Shown here in pieces: positions 1 through 10,663 of a DNA stretch of 64,000 nucleotides. The position numbers were made by a program, and so were the translations under genes. The DNA is taken from assembly GCF_000801105.2 (NCBI RefSeq), contig NC_079516.1:2976001-3040000 (forward strand), written 5' to 3'. Source of the stretch: Raphanus sativus. Taxonomy: Eukaryota; Streptophyta; Magnoliopsida; Brassicales; Brassicaceae. Below the pieces are notes generated by a model. The model saw nothing but the letters and a program-made list of their open reading frames with translations, made no database searches and was not told where the DNA came from. Each line of letters starts with the position of its first letter. Positions within the stretch are counted from its first letter, which is position 1.

Positions 1-57
1 AATCTAAGTTAGTTTAATCTTTCAACATCAAATTATTTATTTTGGTAAAATGTGTAG

Positions 58-709
58 TTCTTCATGGGCCGAATGGACCGTACCCTAGGTCACAATATGA
101 GCACTCATCAATTCCTGCAACGGTCAAGAAAATTTTCAACCTCGAAGATTTCTTGACAAAGAGAGATTCATGGGCTGGCTCTTTTGAATCTGTTATTACA
201 AGAGATTCACCAAGACAAGACTGCCCTGGTAACTATTGAGTCTTCATTTGCTAATAGTTCCTATAAAAGTTATGACTATTTCAGATTAAACTTGAATTTT
301 ATTCTTCTTAGAAACATTACCAATTCCGGTTAAACTGAGAGCAACGGTAGCAGAAGAAAGTGCACAGTTAAGCGAGTTCCAACAAGAGCTCGTGATAATG
401 GCTGCGGGATTAAAAGGAGATCACAAAAACGAAGAATTGATACACAAGCTTTGCAAAGAAACTTGCGTTGCAGAAGCTTCTAAATACGTTACAAACGCGT
501 TTGATAAGTTTATAGAAGAGGCTAGAAAGGCAAGAGAAAGAGGATGTGATGAAAACGAGATTGTTTACTGCGTGGATGATGAGGATGATGATCATGTTGA
601 AATGCCATCATCATCACAATCAGAAGCACCACATGCTGCTCCTAAGCCGAGGACTCAAAGGTCTTTTTTCAATAAGTTATTCTCTTGCTTTACTAGTCCT
701 CATGATTAG
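58..709 (+). CDS. Non-specific phospholipase C (NPC3/4/5 clade), C-terminal exons only
   Basis: Two exons, 58-228 and 312-709; the 5' part lies outside the window. Exon 1 follows a TGTAG acceptor and encodes the conserved phosphoesterase-family stretch with [22 protein letters not shown] and TKRDSWAG. The intron is GT-AG (229-311) and the frame runs through it (DCP/ETLPIPV). NPC enzymes hydrolyse phospholipids to diacylglycerol and a phospho-headgroup. The tail is variable: an acidic run (DDEDDD), a Ser/Pro-rich linker, and a basic-hydrophobic end with one cysteine (FFNKLFSCF). In Arabidopsis NPC4 a C-terminal cysteine is reported, as I recall, to be acylated for plasma-membrane binding; the same role here is inference. 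It is convergent with the TatD gene. Clade assignment rests on the tail and on synteny with the Arabidopsis NPC3-4-5 tandem. Confidence 0.9.
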
Positions 710-770
710 AAGAGTATAAGTTGAAAAGTTCAATTTAATTATAGTTCTTGTTTGTCTGTGAAAACTTCAA

Positions 771-1017
771 TTTAATTATAGTTCTTGTTTCTCTGTGAGA
801 GGGGATAAACCGACAATGTATTGAATGTTGTGATGTTTTATTTAAGAAAATAAAGGTCCGTTATCTCTGGCATAAAGCTTTTTCTTTGATTATGAACTTA
901 CGTATTACTTCAAGCAACAGAGTTAAGATCACAAAGGTCTGTGACTTGAAATTCTAATAATTTAATTATAGTTCTTGTTGTGAGAGGGGATAAACCGACA
1001 TGTACTGAATGTTATGA
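771..1017. repeat. Direct duplication in the NPC 3' flank
   Basis: A segment of about 60 bp at 771-833 (core GAGGGGATAAACCGACA) recurs at 961-1017 with few changes. The first copy is itself preceded by a shorter tandem of its first 25 bp at 731-755. It lies in the presumed NPC 3' UTR. The rest of 710-1916 is AT-rich with no gene that I recognise. Confidence 0.8.
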
Positions 1018-1916
1018 ACTATCATTCCCTAGAGACTAAACAAACAGACCTTATAGAGACATAAGACAACTGGTCACTTAGAGTTGAAATTGTAATAATT
1101 TCAAAATATAACCTTTCTTCGTTAATTTAAATCTAAAATGCATGTCATATACAATCATTATATAGCCCATACTAAATACTCGTTTAATTATTATTACGAT
1201 TTTTATCTCGTGTGTTAATCAACAAATGTATTAGTCGACAAAGGAAAATAACAAGATGTTGCTTTTTTCACGCAAAATCTCATAGTTCATGAACCGAAAA
1301 TACGAAGCCTTACCAGGTCAATAGGTTCTTCGAATATCTATTTGACATTTTTTGTAGCCTTTCTGTTATACCGAGAGGACTGTTTCTGTTTGTGAACACA
1401 CAAGCCTGTAACTTCTGGTCCAATGAACAGAAGCTTGTGATTATGCAAACATGCATTAAAAAAACAGAACAGGAAGACAAAGAGCATTCTACAATACTGA
1501 AGATTCAAAAGCTATGAAAAAGAGACGTTAGAAGAAAATTGCGGTTCATTCGTAGCAAAAAAAAATTGGTTACTGACTTTAATAACGAAACTCTTCATTA
1601 CGTTGTTGTTCTTTTTATTTGTCGCATGCTTTAGGAGATTATCCCAATGACAAGAACTTAATAAATCGCATAATCACTTTTATTATTATGATAGTAGTAA
1701 CAACATAACTGGTTTACACAAGAATAGAAAATAAAAATACATATTAATTAGTAGAAGAAATGGTTGCAACATCCACCATGTTACAGAAGCAACAATTTTG
1801 GCAGAGGGATAAGTTTTATTAGCAACAAACAAATAAATAACAGCAGAAGCAGAAGCAGAAGATGATGAGTGTTCTTTGTCTCTTAGACAAGAGATGATGT
1901 TGTAGAGACACACAAT

Positions 1917-3352
1917 TTATTGGGCTTCAAGCAATTTAGAACCTGGATAAGAGAACAACCTTACAGTGTTTCCATAAGTTAACTCAGCGAGGTCTTCTTT
2001 CTTCATGCTAGACATGTTCGCAACATATTCTAGTACCTGTTAATCACAAAAATATCAGACGAGATGTGTACTAAACTAATCAGAGGAAACAAGAACAAGG
2101 TAATTAAGAATAATATATCATACAGCAACAATGTTTGCAGGGTCATTAAGAGTTGGTTCTGGATCCGAAGAGCTCTCATCAGATTTTGGTAGCGCATCAG
2201 GTGAATCTGTCTCTAACAAGAGCCTATCGCAAGGAATCTGCACAAGACCGGGAAGAAATGTATATTATCAATACTTTCTTTTATCAAGAGGTTGTATAGT
2301 TATTGAGGGAAAAAAAAACAAACCGATTTCAAAGTGTTCTTTGCGATTTTCTCATCAATGTAAGTGAACCAGCCAGATAAGGAGAAGTATGCACCAAGCT
2401 CAGCAAGTTCAGGAACAACTTCGGCTGTACCATTGAATGAATGAAGAATCACACCAGCTGGAAAAGGCCCTACGGATCTGCATATATTTAATATTGATAA
2501 AACTTGCATAAGAAAACAACATATATAATGGGATTTTTCCCTTGGATCTTTGCAAACTCATCTTGTAGAAAACATATACATTATACCTCATTATCTCGAG
2601 CAGATCATCGAATGCATCGATGCAATGAACGGCTACAGGTTTGTTAAGTTCTTTGGCAAGTTCAAGCTGAGGCCGAAACACGACAAGCTGGTCTGAGTAA
2701 TCAATGCCTGCTGCTAAGGGACTTTTGTCCAAACCAATCTGCGCCAAAAAATGTTACAATTATGAGAACTTACAAAAAAATATGTTATTCTGATGACATC
2801 AAAGCTCTTCAGAAATCTCATACAAAAAGGGTTTCAATATACTCGCCAAAACCATAAGTACTATTTAACATATCGTTTTAAGTTTTGATGAATCTAACTA
2901 TCAAGAGATGACCTCTCCAACAGCAGCCGTAGGAGTTGTCTCAAAGAACTTCCTCAATGTGTTAAGCCAATGAGGACTCCTATCTGCAATAAACCTGAAA
3001 ACAAAAACAAAAACAAAAACATGAATGAAAAAGTTTAAAAGTTATTTTTCTGAAAGATCATATGCATATAACATCCGTACCAAGGATGAAGTCCAAAGCA
3101 AGGAATCACAGAAGGATACATCTCTCCCATCTCTTTTACCAAGTCCCAATCTTTCTGCTTCCAAAAGACAAAACCGGTTAAGGAAGTATTCATAATTGTA
3201 ATCATGAAAATGTTTATAGAAATATATACCTCAGAGGTTCCATTGACTGCGAAATTGGTAACACCTACAGCTAAAGCAGCAGCTATAAGTTCAGGAGCTT
3301 TGTCTATGACTCTCTTGTCTTGAAGGTGACAGTGAGCATCAAACAACTTCAT
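1917..3352 (-). CDS. TatD-family metal-dependent hydrolase
   Basis: Seven exons, in coding order 3352-3230, 3154-3081, 2994-2913, 2738-2587, 2477-2324, 2237-2124 and 2036-1917. All junctions are GT-AG; together they give 819 nt, an open 272-aa protein. Metal-site motifs of the TatD amidohydrolase fold are in order: N-terminal DAHCH, a Glu in AAVGE/IGLDKSP, AVHCIDAFDD, ILHSFNG and the late LLETDSPD. TatD enzymes are metal-dependent 3'-5' exonucleases or DNases; the substrate of the plant protein is not shown by the sequence. The start is the first ATG, directly before the metal-binding motif, so no targeting peptide is visible. It matches the TatD gene near At3g03500. It is divergent from the GLTSCR gene, 760 bp away, and intact. 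Confidence 0.93.
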
Positions 3353-3723
3353 TTTTCACCGTACCGCGAGGTCCTTGTCTCTATAGCTTTCTTTTCTTTC
3401 TCTTTTGTTGTTCTTAAATGATCTGAAGAGACATATGTATATATAACAGAATGGGATATGCACAAACGTTTACGGCTTCACTACCCCCAAAGACATGGTC
3501 TCATCAAATGAACAGCACAGATAGTTGACTTTTGAGATAGTTTGAGGTTTCAAGTAACATAGACTACAAGGCTCTGATCTGGATTTTCATGAGATTGGAG
3601 ACTAAAATGGCAAACCTTTGTGAAACAAATAATTTCCGTAAAAGTATATACTAATATAAATTTTGTGTGAGATCAAAGTAAGCAAGAAAGATAAGTTTAA
3701 ATAAGAGAAAGACAGCTAGGAAT

Positions 3724-3749
3724 TTTTTTTTTTTTTGAACACTTGGCAA
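3724..3749 (-). mobile_element. Micro retro-insertion (poly-T plus short stub)
   Basis: A run of 13 T followed by GAACACTTGGCAA is flanked by the direct repeat CTAGGAAT (3716-3723 and 3750-3757). Read on the minus strand it is a short stub ending in poly-A, as left by a severely 5'-truncated LINE-driven insertion. The 8-bp repeat is short, so this is moderately supported. Confidence 0.5.
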
Positions 3750-3947
3750 CTAGGAATCATTAATCATATATTTGAATATAAGAAAATTTAGATTTTAAGA
3801 GAGAGATAGGAAGAGAAATAAGGAGAAAGAATGTATTTTTGGTTAGATAGTGGATTTATGTTTTTCTTATGGTTATATAGGATGCAAATTCCCAAAAAAA
3901 AAAGACAACTCAAAATCATTATTTAAACACAAACAGAGAGAAGGAGT

Positions 3948-4017
3948 TTTATGGCCTAATCTTTTGCTTTTTAGTTTAAAGAAGTTTTATCCGTGACAAA
4001 AAAAAAAAAAAAAAAAA
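3948..4017 (+). mobile_element. Short poly-A retro-insertion with a 21-bp target duplication
   Basis: Fifty bases ending in a run of about 20 A are flanked by identical 21-bp direct repeats at 3927-3947 and 4018-4038 (core AACAGAGAGAAGGAG). Long identical target duplications plus a poly-A tail are the mark of target-primed reverse transcription. I do not recognise the source of the 50 bases. It lies about 75 bp upstream of the BRIP1-like start codon, so it probably falls in that gene's promoter or leader. Confidence 0.8.
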
Positions 4018-4112
4018 ACACAAACAGAGAGAAGGAGTCTTTGTTTTTATGAAGTTCATCAAAAGCCCATTGGACTTAGTAATCATCTGTTAAAAAACAA
4101 ACTGGGCCTTTA

Positions 4113-5578
4113 ATGAGCTTTGATATGAATACCAAACCAGTAGGGAGAGAGTCACACGTATCTCTCATGCCTTTTAGTTTCTCCCCTTCAAAACCATTTT
4201 TCCATGGCGGAGAAGAAGAAGAACAACATCTGCAAACCGAAACCCTAAAAAAGAAAAATTCGAAAATGGAGGAATCGAATCAACAACACCAGCTCTTCCT
4301 CCAAATGCAGCAGCAGCAACAAATGCAGCAGCGTCAGCAACAGCTCTTTCTGATGCAGCATCTCCAGAGACAACAACAGCAACAACAACAACAGGCGGCC
4401 GCCATGTCGAGGCTCCCCTCGAATACTACCAACAACTCTCATCTTCTCGCTCCTCCCGGTTTAATCCAGAACCGACCGGTTAACCCGTCTTTTCTAAACC
4501 CTAACCAGAGACCGATGATGATGATGATGATGACGCAACCACAGCCACAACAGCAGCAACAAGAGAAGAAGCCGCCGATGATGCGTGCGTTGAATCAAAC
4601 GGAGTTACAGTTCGCTTACCAAGACGCTTGGCGTGTCTGCCATCCTGATTTCAAGCGACCTTTCGCTTCTCTCGAAGACGCTTGCGAAAGGTTCCTCCTT
4701 TTTAATTCAGTTCCCGGTTTACCCAATTGAATTGAATTGAATTGGTTTATTATTGGGTTCATGAATAGTGATTTCTTGAATGTCCAACTAAAGTCTCTGC
4801 CTTTTTAAAAGGGTTGATTTTGTGGAAGAGAGTATAATATTTATATAATATAAAGTCTTCACCTTTATATCTCTCTGTATATGCTAAAAGTCCACCACCG
4901 CTGAAAACTTCTTTTTTTTTTTTAATAAAATGAAAAATGTAGTTAGCTTATGAGGTTTGCTATTTTCTCTGTTTATGCAGGTTGTTACCTTATCACGTCG
5001 TAGCAGACTACGAAGCAGAGGAAGACGAGATGATCCTCCATTCAGACACAACAACACCGACAAGCCAGACGGTGTCTCGGAGTCAGCAATGGGACGACAA
5101 CATTGCAGAGAAAGTGGGCGAGTTCACGGAGACGTTTGAGAAGCAAGTCGAAGCTTTCAACGCAATAACTCAAAAGAGGAGGGGTGGTGAATTGAGAACC
5201 GAGGAGAGGTTGGTTGTTGAGCAGCTTTTGCTCGTGGATGAGAGGAATGCGTGTATTGAGGTGAAGTCTGAGCTGGATAGAGAGATGAAGGCTCATGAGG
5301 CGAGGTTGAGAATGGCGGCTATGGCTCAAGCGGGACAAGTGATGGGTCATAATCCGTTGAGAGGTAATGCGTTTGGGAACTTTGGAGAACAACAACAGCA
5401 GCAACAGGGACGGTACATGAACCCTGATGAGATGATGATGAGGATGCGTGGTTTTATGAATAGTAATAATAGTCAGAGAGAAGATAAGGAGCCAGTAGAA
5501 GACTTCTTGAATGATGAAGAAACTGGTCGACATGGGAACTGGAGAGGGAATGGTGAATTTGATTTGAATACTCGGTAA
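4113..5578 (+). CDS. BRIP1: GLTSCR-domain protein, BRIP1-like SWI/SNF subunit
   Basis: Two exons, 4113-4690 and 4981-5578, give 391 aa. The first exon reads on past its donor into a stop, so splicing at AAAG/GTTCCT is needed; it rejoins as CER/LLPYHVVADYEAEEDE. The N-terminus is glutamine-rich, with Q runs near residues 65-95 and a poly-Met stretch. The conserved block (about 158-205), with LQFAYQDAW, CHPDFKRPFASLEDACERLLPYH, is the GLTSCR1/BICRA domain. After it comes a charged, probably coiled-coil segment (about 230-290) and an acidic tail. Known role of the family: Arabidopsis BRIP1/BRIP2 are core subunits of BRAHMA-type chromatin remodellers; the symbol is assigned from the domain and synteny. 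There is an in-frame stop shortly upstream of the chosen ATG. It converges on the ARM gene. Confidence 0.9.
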
Positions 5579-6061
5579 AAAAATGGAACAGAGAGGTTAA
5601 ACTTTTTTTTCTTTTTGATGAGTCGGATACTTTGCAGACTTGTAGTTAAAACTTGAAAGGTAGTGAGTGAGGGATAAGGTGTGTTTATTCTTCTTGACTT
5701 TGGTTAATAAAATTTACAGTAATAAAAATGATGCTGATGAAAGTAACTTGAACTGCGTGCCGTTGTCTTATATTAGCTACCATTGATGCAACTTGAACTA
5801 CGTGCCGCTTTTATGTTAGCTACTATTGATGCAAGCAAGTCAAATTTAAAGTAGTTCAAGTGGCTCAGCATCAACACTGAAACTTTTTAGAAGTAATAAA
5901 AAACGTTTCTATAGAAATGTACCAAAGACTTTTTCAACTTACAAAAAGCTTTTTATTATAAACACTTTTGAGTAACCAGTCACTAAAAGAACCAAAACGT
6001 TGGCACTGGACTGGCATATATGATGTAGAATCAAACCAAAGAGACATGGAGAAACGAGGTC
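5579..6061. other. Intergenic region with a 44-bp tandem duplication
   Basis: Lies between the 3' ends of two convergent genes. Two imperfect units of about 44 bp at 5745-5788 and 5790-5832 share AACTTGAACT, CGTGCCG and ATTGATGC. Otherwise there are only UTR-like sequences. Confidence 0.7.
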
Positions 6062-9000
6062 TTAGGGACGGACAAGAGTAGAAGCACGTTCTTGTAGATG
6101 TCTCAAGCTTTTTTCCATGCTAACTTGCACCATCTCAGCTAACATCTTCTTCGCCTTACCAGACTGATCATCACCGTCTATATGAGAGATTAAGCTCGAC
6201 ACTATGTTCTCTATTGTATCAGGTTGAACCTCTGACCCAGTCCCGTCTTAAATTTTTTTTTTGCCTTAGGCAAAATATAAAATAAAGACCCTTTTATAAA
6301 AAAAATTCAACTTTTATTTATTGTATTTCTTTTAATTAAAACAAAAAAATTGTGGTGTTCAAATATTTTTTGAAAAATGAGTTTTTGTGTGTAAATTAGG
6401 TTTTGTTAATGAAAAAAATGAGAAAAGTGAAAGGTAATTTTTTTTTTGTTTTTATTGTATTTCAGTTAGATTTAGTTAATCATGGACCTTTTAATTATAA
6501 TTTTACCAACTCATAGATAATTTAACAAACAAAATAGACCTAGTAAAATAATACAAAAAAAATTTGGACCCATGGACCCATGGCAATTGCCCATGTTGCC
6601 ATGGGGTAGAGCCGGGCCTGTCTGACCTCGGGCTTTCCGAGTCCCTTAGTAAACAGAGGAGTCTCTGAGCTTTGGTACGAGACTTCGACGTCCCTTGAAC
6701 CGTGAGCTCGAGGAGTCCAGGTATCACACCTTCTCTGAGAATCGGCTCTCTGTATTTACTCCTATCGCTTTGGCACAATGTTAAGAGCACACCAACGGCG
6801 TGTTCCTTAGCTTGTAGTGACCCATTTTCGAGAACTTCCACCACCGCGAGAACACCTCCTTCATCTGAGACTAAACCCTTTCTCGCCTCCTCGCCGGAGA
6901 GCATCAAGGACTCTATCAGTGAACAGCATTTCTCAGATGTTTTCGATGATTTTTTACTTGTTTTGAGAAGATTCAGGATCGGTGAGAGTGGTTTGGTCGC
7001 TAGGATCATGGTTAGGTTAGTGGAGAGCGTAGAGAGGTTGGAGAGTGCCATGACTGCGTCAGCTTTAGCCTGTGGGCTTCCGTGTTTAATGACTTTGACT
7101 AGTAGTGGAATCACTCCGTTAGCTCCGATGATGGGTTTGTTGTTAGCGGAGGCGGAGAGAGTGAGCAGAGATGCAGAAGCGTATTCTTGAAGTGTTGGGG
7201 TATTAGATTGTAAGAAGTTCATGATTGGCTCTAAAGCACCAGCTTCGACTATGCTCACCTTGTTCCTGAAGTTTGAAAAAATCAACAGCAAAAACTTAAA
7301 GTAGTCTCTTTAAAGACAATGACATCTTAGCAAATAGGCAGAAACCAATCGTTTCAAGACTTGAGTGCATTCAGATTCTCAGTCATATGAACTGTAATAA
7401 AGGGAAACAGAGTTGTAGCCATCTAACGAACTAAAGGTACGTATTGAAATGATTCATGTTTATGGACACAAAAAAATTAAAAGTAGGCGAGGAAAAGTGA
7501 AGATAAAGAAAGGCTTTGGGGTTTAGCTTATCTACTTTGATTGCTCCTCTTTTCTCCACTATATGGTTCACATCCATTAACAAAAAGAAAAAGTGATGAT
7601 GATATCAGAACTTAGACCAAAAGAAGAAATTGACAATAAGGTCGTTTGCGTACAAATTAAGGAAGATTCAAAAGCAAGAAACAAAAAAAAATATCATAAA
7701 ATACTAAGTCTGGTAAAGCAGGGTCCTACAGATGTACAAAGAGCTAATAAACTAAGTTAGGCAGACTTATACAAACCTATTCCCAAAGAAAGAGTTAGTT
7801 AGGCAGACTTATACAAACCTACTCCCAAAGAAAGAGTTAGTTACCTTCAGTTGATTTTCATCTAAACTACTACTTGACTTTGACCCATCCTCTGTTTCCA
7901 AAAGCTAAAAGCCTTGTTGGGTCAAAGATTCTTGATTATGCATATGAGATTGGATTGTTAATTTCCTATGTTTCTGATGTTAACTAAAAGGAGAGGGGGT
8001 TTGCGGCGTAAACTCGTCATGATTCTCTCTGCTTAGGGAGATAAATAAAAAGATATATAGATTTATTGTTTTGGTCTTATCTTGCAACTTGATTCTTTGC
8101 TTTGTTATGGAATGTCAAGACTTTAGAAAAAGAAAAAGCTACGGTAAAACGTGACTCTAGCTTTTGTGTAGATGAATAAAAATATCGTATGCAACTAGAA
8201 ACCAATCAAACCTCACGAAATATAACACGATTAAAGAAGAATAGTCAGAGTTCTCCAGAAACCACCGCATAAACCAAAGAATAGTTTAAAGTTGAGAGAA
8301 GGAATAAAGAAAGAGTATCCCTTTGTAGTACTCTAATAAAATGGATGAACCCTGATAAATTTTGCAAAAAAATGAAGCAAAAAGGAAAGATAGAGTACAC
8401 TCCAAGCAAACAAAAAGCATTTGCCAGCAAAGATAAGAGCAGAAAAAAGGTTGATGGATCCACCAAATCTGATTAAAGAAAGTGGTTAAAAGCAGAAAAA
8501 CAGAGTTCGCTAAGAGAGAGAGATTATCCAATAGATGCAATCATCCATCCATTCATGATCTTACACGAAACCGACCAAAAAGGCACGAACTGTCACTTTT
8601 GATTATTTAATATGATGACTTAGAATTTTCTACCGGAAAAGAGTAAAAGTCATAACAATTCAGCTAATTGATCAAATCACTAATCTAATATTCAGATTTG
8701 ATTGATACACATGCCCGGTCCTAAACATAATTTAGATCCCATAGCCGGATCTGAGATTAAGGAGGATATAATTTTAAAAAATAATAATTTAGAGACATAT
8801 TTCTATTAAAAACTCTAAAGATTTTGAAGGCTAGAATTAATATTTCTTTTCTTGGACGGTTTCATCGAAGTGGATCCTCCTGACTAGTCATGTGTTAAAA
8901 CTAGTACCGTATTAGCAGTTTATGTTTTCAGTTCACGTATTAGTTTAATTATACTGAAATATTAATTTCCTAATGAACTGGACTTGAATGCTGTGACTTC

Positions 9001-9631
9001 ACTAATGTTTCATACAATTATTTGGTCAGCAACGAAGAAAGAATGCATATCTATTGATGATTTTAGCTGTTTAATTTGTTCCAAACAATATGAATCTCAG
9101 GATCGGACTTGTTGATTCTTTTCCCCCCCCACTAATTTCAAGCTTAGAAACCACTAATTAATCAGATCATCACATTAAAACAGAACACAATTCAAATTGT
9201 AAGAAAATAAGGAACGAAGAAGAAACGTACTTCTCGTATTTAACGGCGAGGTTAAGGAGAGCGAGCAGAGCCGCCTCGTGGTGCGATTCATGCGAGTCCT
9301 CTAACCTCAGCATCGAAACGAGCGGCTCGACGGCCTGAGAAAAGTGTCGGCGGCATCTATGCGACGTCTTCGTCAGCCGACGGATCTCTCTGGCCGCGAA
9401 CAGCCTCGAATCCGGATCCTCCGATCGGATCAAACCGAGGATTCTCTGAATCGAGGCGGATGAAGACGACGAAGAAACAGAAACAGAAACCGCCGTCGTG
9501 GTGTGGAGCAGTTCGTGATCTGCATCTCCGCCACGTGGCGAATCGCAGTCGGTTGATGATACGGAGGAAGAGGAAGAAGAAGAAGCGACGGTGGATGATG
9601 CGAGGCTGGTGGATTCACCTGCGAGGTCCAT
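6062..9631 (-). CDS. ARM-repeat protein, last exon interrupted by a hAT-type insert
   Basis: Exon 1 is 9631-9231 and exon 2 is 7265-6062, with a GT-AG intron of about 2 kb. The protein starts MDLAGE, has a Ser-rich N-terminus, then armadillo repeats from about residue 55 to 340 (for example EAGALEPIMNFLQS, NGVIPLLVKVIKHGS, REGVIPGLLEL), as in the At3g03440-type proteins. A 383-bp insert with a 7-bp duplication sits in exon 2. Without it the frame would be 404 aa ending TLVRP. With it, the frame leaves the native sequence after residue 348, adds 39 foreign residues and stops at 6503, losing 56 C-terminal residues. The cytosolic role of the family is mostly protein-protein contact; the exact function is unknown. 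A full MULE also sits 26 bp upstream of the ATG, so both expression and C-terminus are likely altered. Confidence 0.88.
6238..6620. mobile_element. Non-autonomous hAT-like insert in the ARM gene exon
   Basis: The element begins CAGTCCCGTC and its other end, read inward, begins CAGGCCCGGC, a hAT-type imperfect terminal repeat. It is flanked by TCTGACC at 6231-6237 and 6621-6627; hAT elements make 8-bp duplications and the outermost base here differs. The 383 bp are AT-rich with no transposase. Setting aside the insert and one duplication restores an open ARM reading frame (SPRS/EVQPDT), which fixes the borders independently. Confidence 0.85.
7266..9230 (-). other. Long intron of the ARM gene
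   Basis: About 2 kb between GT-AG borders. It contains a 42-bp tandem duplication at 7756-7843 (unit with GGCAGACTTATACAAACC, two full copies and a partial third). A degenerate CCGGTC...AGCCGGAT stretch near 8715-8750 may be another decayed hAT end. I see no coding exon. Confidence 0.7.
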
Positions 9632-10663
9632 TTTTCAGAGAGAAAGGACGAAAGATCTTTGTTTCGGAAAGTATTCTAATTTGACCTAGTTGAAAAAAAT
9701 TCATTCTCATTACCCTACTAAAATTCTATATACCCCACTTTTTTTTCCTATAATTCCCTTCTCTTTATTGCCCTCAAGTATTTTATTATTATCCTTTCTC
9801 AGCGGTCCCCACGTCCCTCCATGTCTCACGCCACGCGCTTTCTATATTATCAATCGCAGCTTCTCTTCCTCTCATAAAGCCAACCTTAAACCCAACCACC
9901 TAACAGCCGACCCCACATCAACCCACCTCTCTCATTCCAACAGCTGTCCCTCCTGTCTCCTTTCTCCCATCAAGTTTCTCTTTCCCCCAACCACCATCGA
10001 ACTTCTTCTCCCCTTCCACTTGAGATTGGCGATTTTGAAGCTTTTTTTGAGGTAAAATCATGCGTTTTTTTTACGAAATTTTCATAATAATATTCTACTT
10101 ATGTTCTATGTATTATGTGTAACGAAAAATGAAAGTATTGCTGTAAAATTCGTGAGAGTTTTGAAAGAAAAATGAAAATATTAGATTTCAAAAAAATCTG
10201 TATTTTTCTCTATTTTTAACACGGTTTTGAAAGAAAAAAACATGAAATTTGTGTTAGACGATAATCTGGGTTATGTAACACGTTATTAGTTGATTAAAAA
10301 TACTTAAAAAGATGAAAAACTAAAGTTTTAGGTAAAAATGGAGGTTTTAGGTATTTTGTTATGAAAAGGGATGCTTAAGGGCGATTTTGTATATTTGTTC
10401 TTGTTTAACACTGTTTTAAAGCAAAATAATGCATTACAGTAGTAGTAAACGGTACTGTGGGTTGTATAACACCCTTTTGGTCAGTTAAAAGTGTTAAATA
10501 GACAAAAACAAAAATTTATAAGAATTACTGGAACTACTGGTACTACTAAAGTGAAACGTGTATTACTTGTATTACTGGAACGACTATGTACCAACGATCT
10601 TGGACAACTTAGATTCTTTAAATGGTTAACTAATCATAGTTTTATTTCTTTTCAGGGAATTAT

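Larger units (their letters stand above)
3353..4112. other. Intergenic region between the divergent TatD and GLTSCR genes
   Basis: Shared upstream region of two divergent genes. AT-rich, with an A-run of about 20 at the end of one insert and two small retro-type insertions listed separately. I see no further gene. Confidence 0.7.

Noticed and set aside
5042..5533. 163-aa minus-strand open frame
   Set aside because: Antisense to exon 2 of the GLTSCR gene; His/Leu-rich shadow with no domain.
9690..10055. 121-aa plus-strand open frame inside the MULE
   Set aside because: Pyrimidine-rich low-complexity frame in the transposase leader; no similarity and no expected role.
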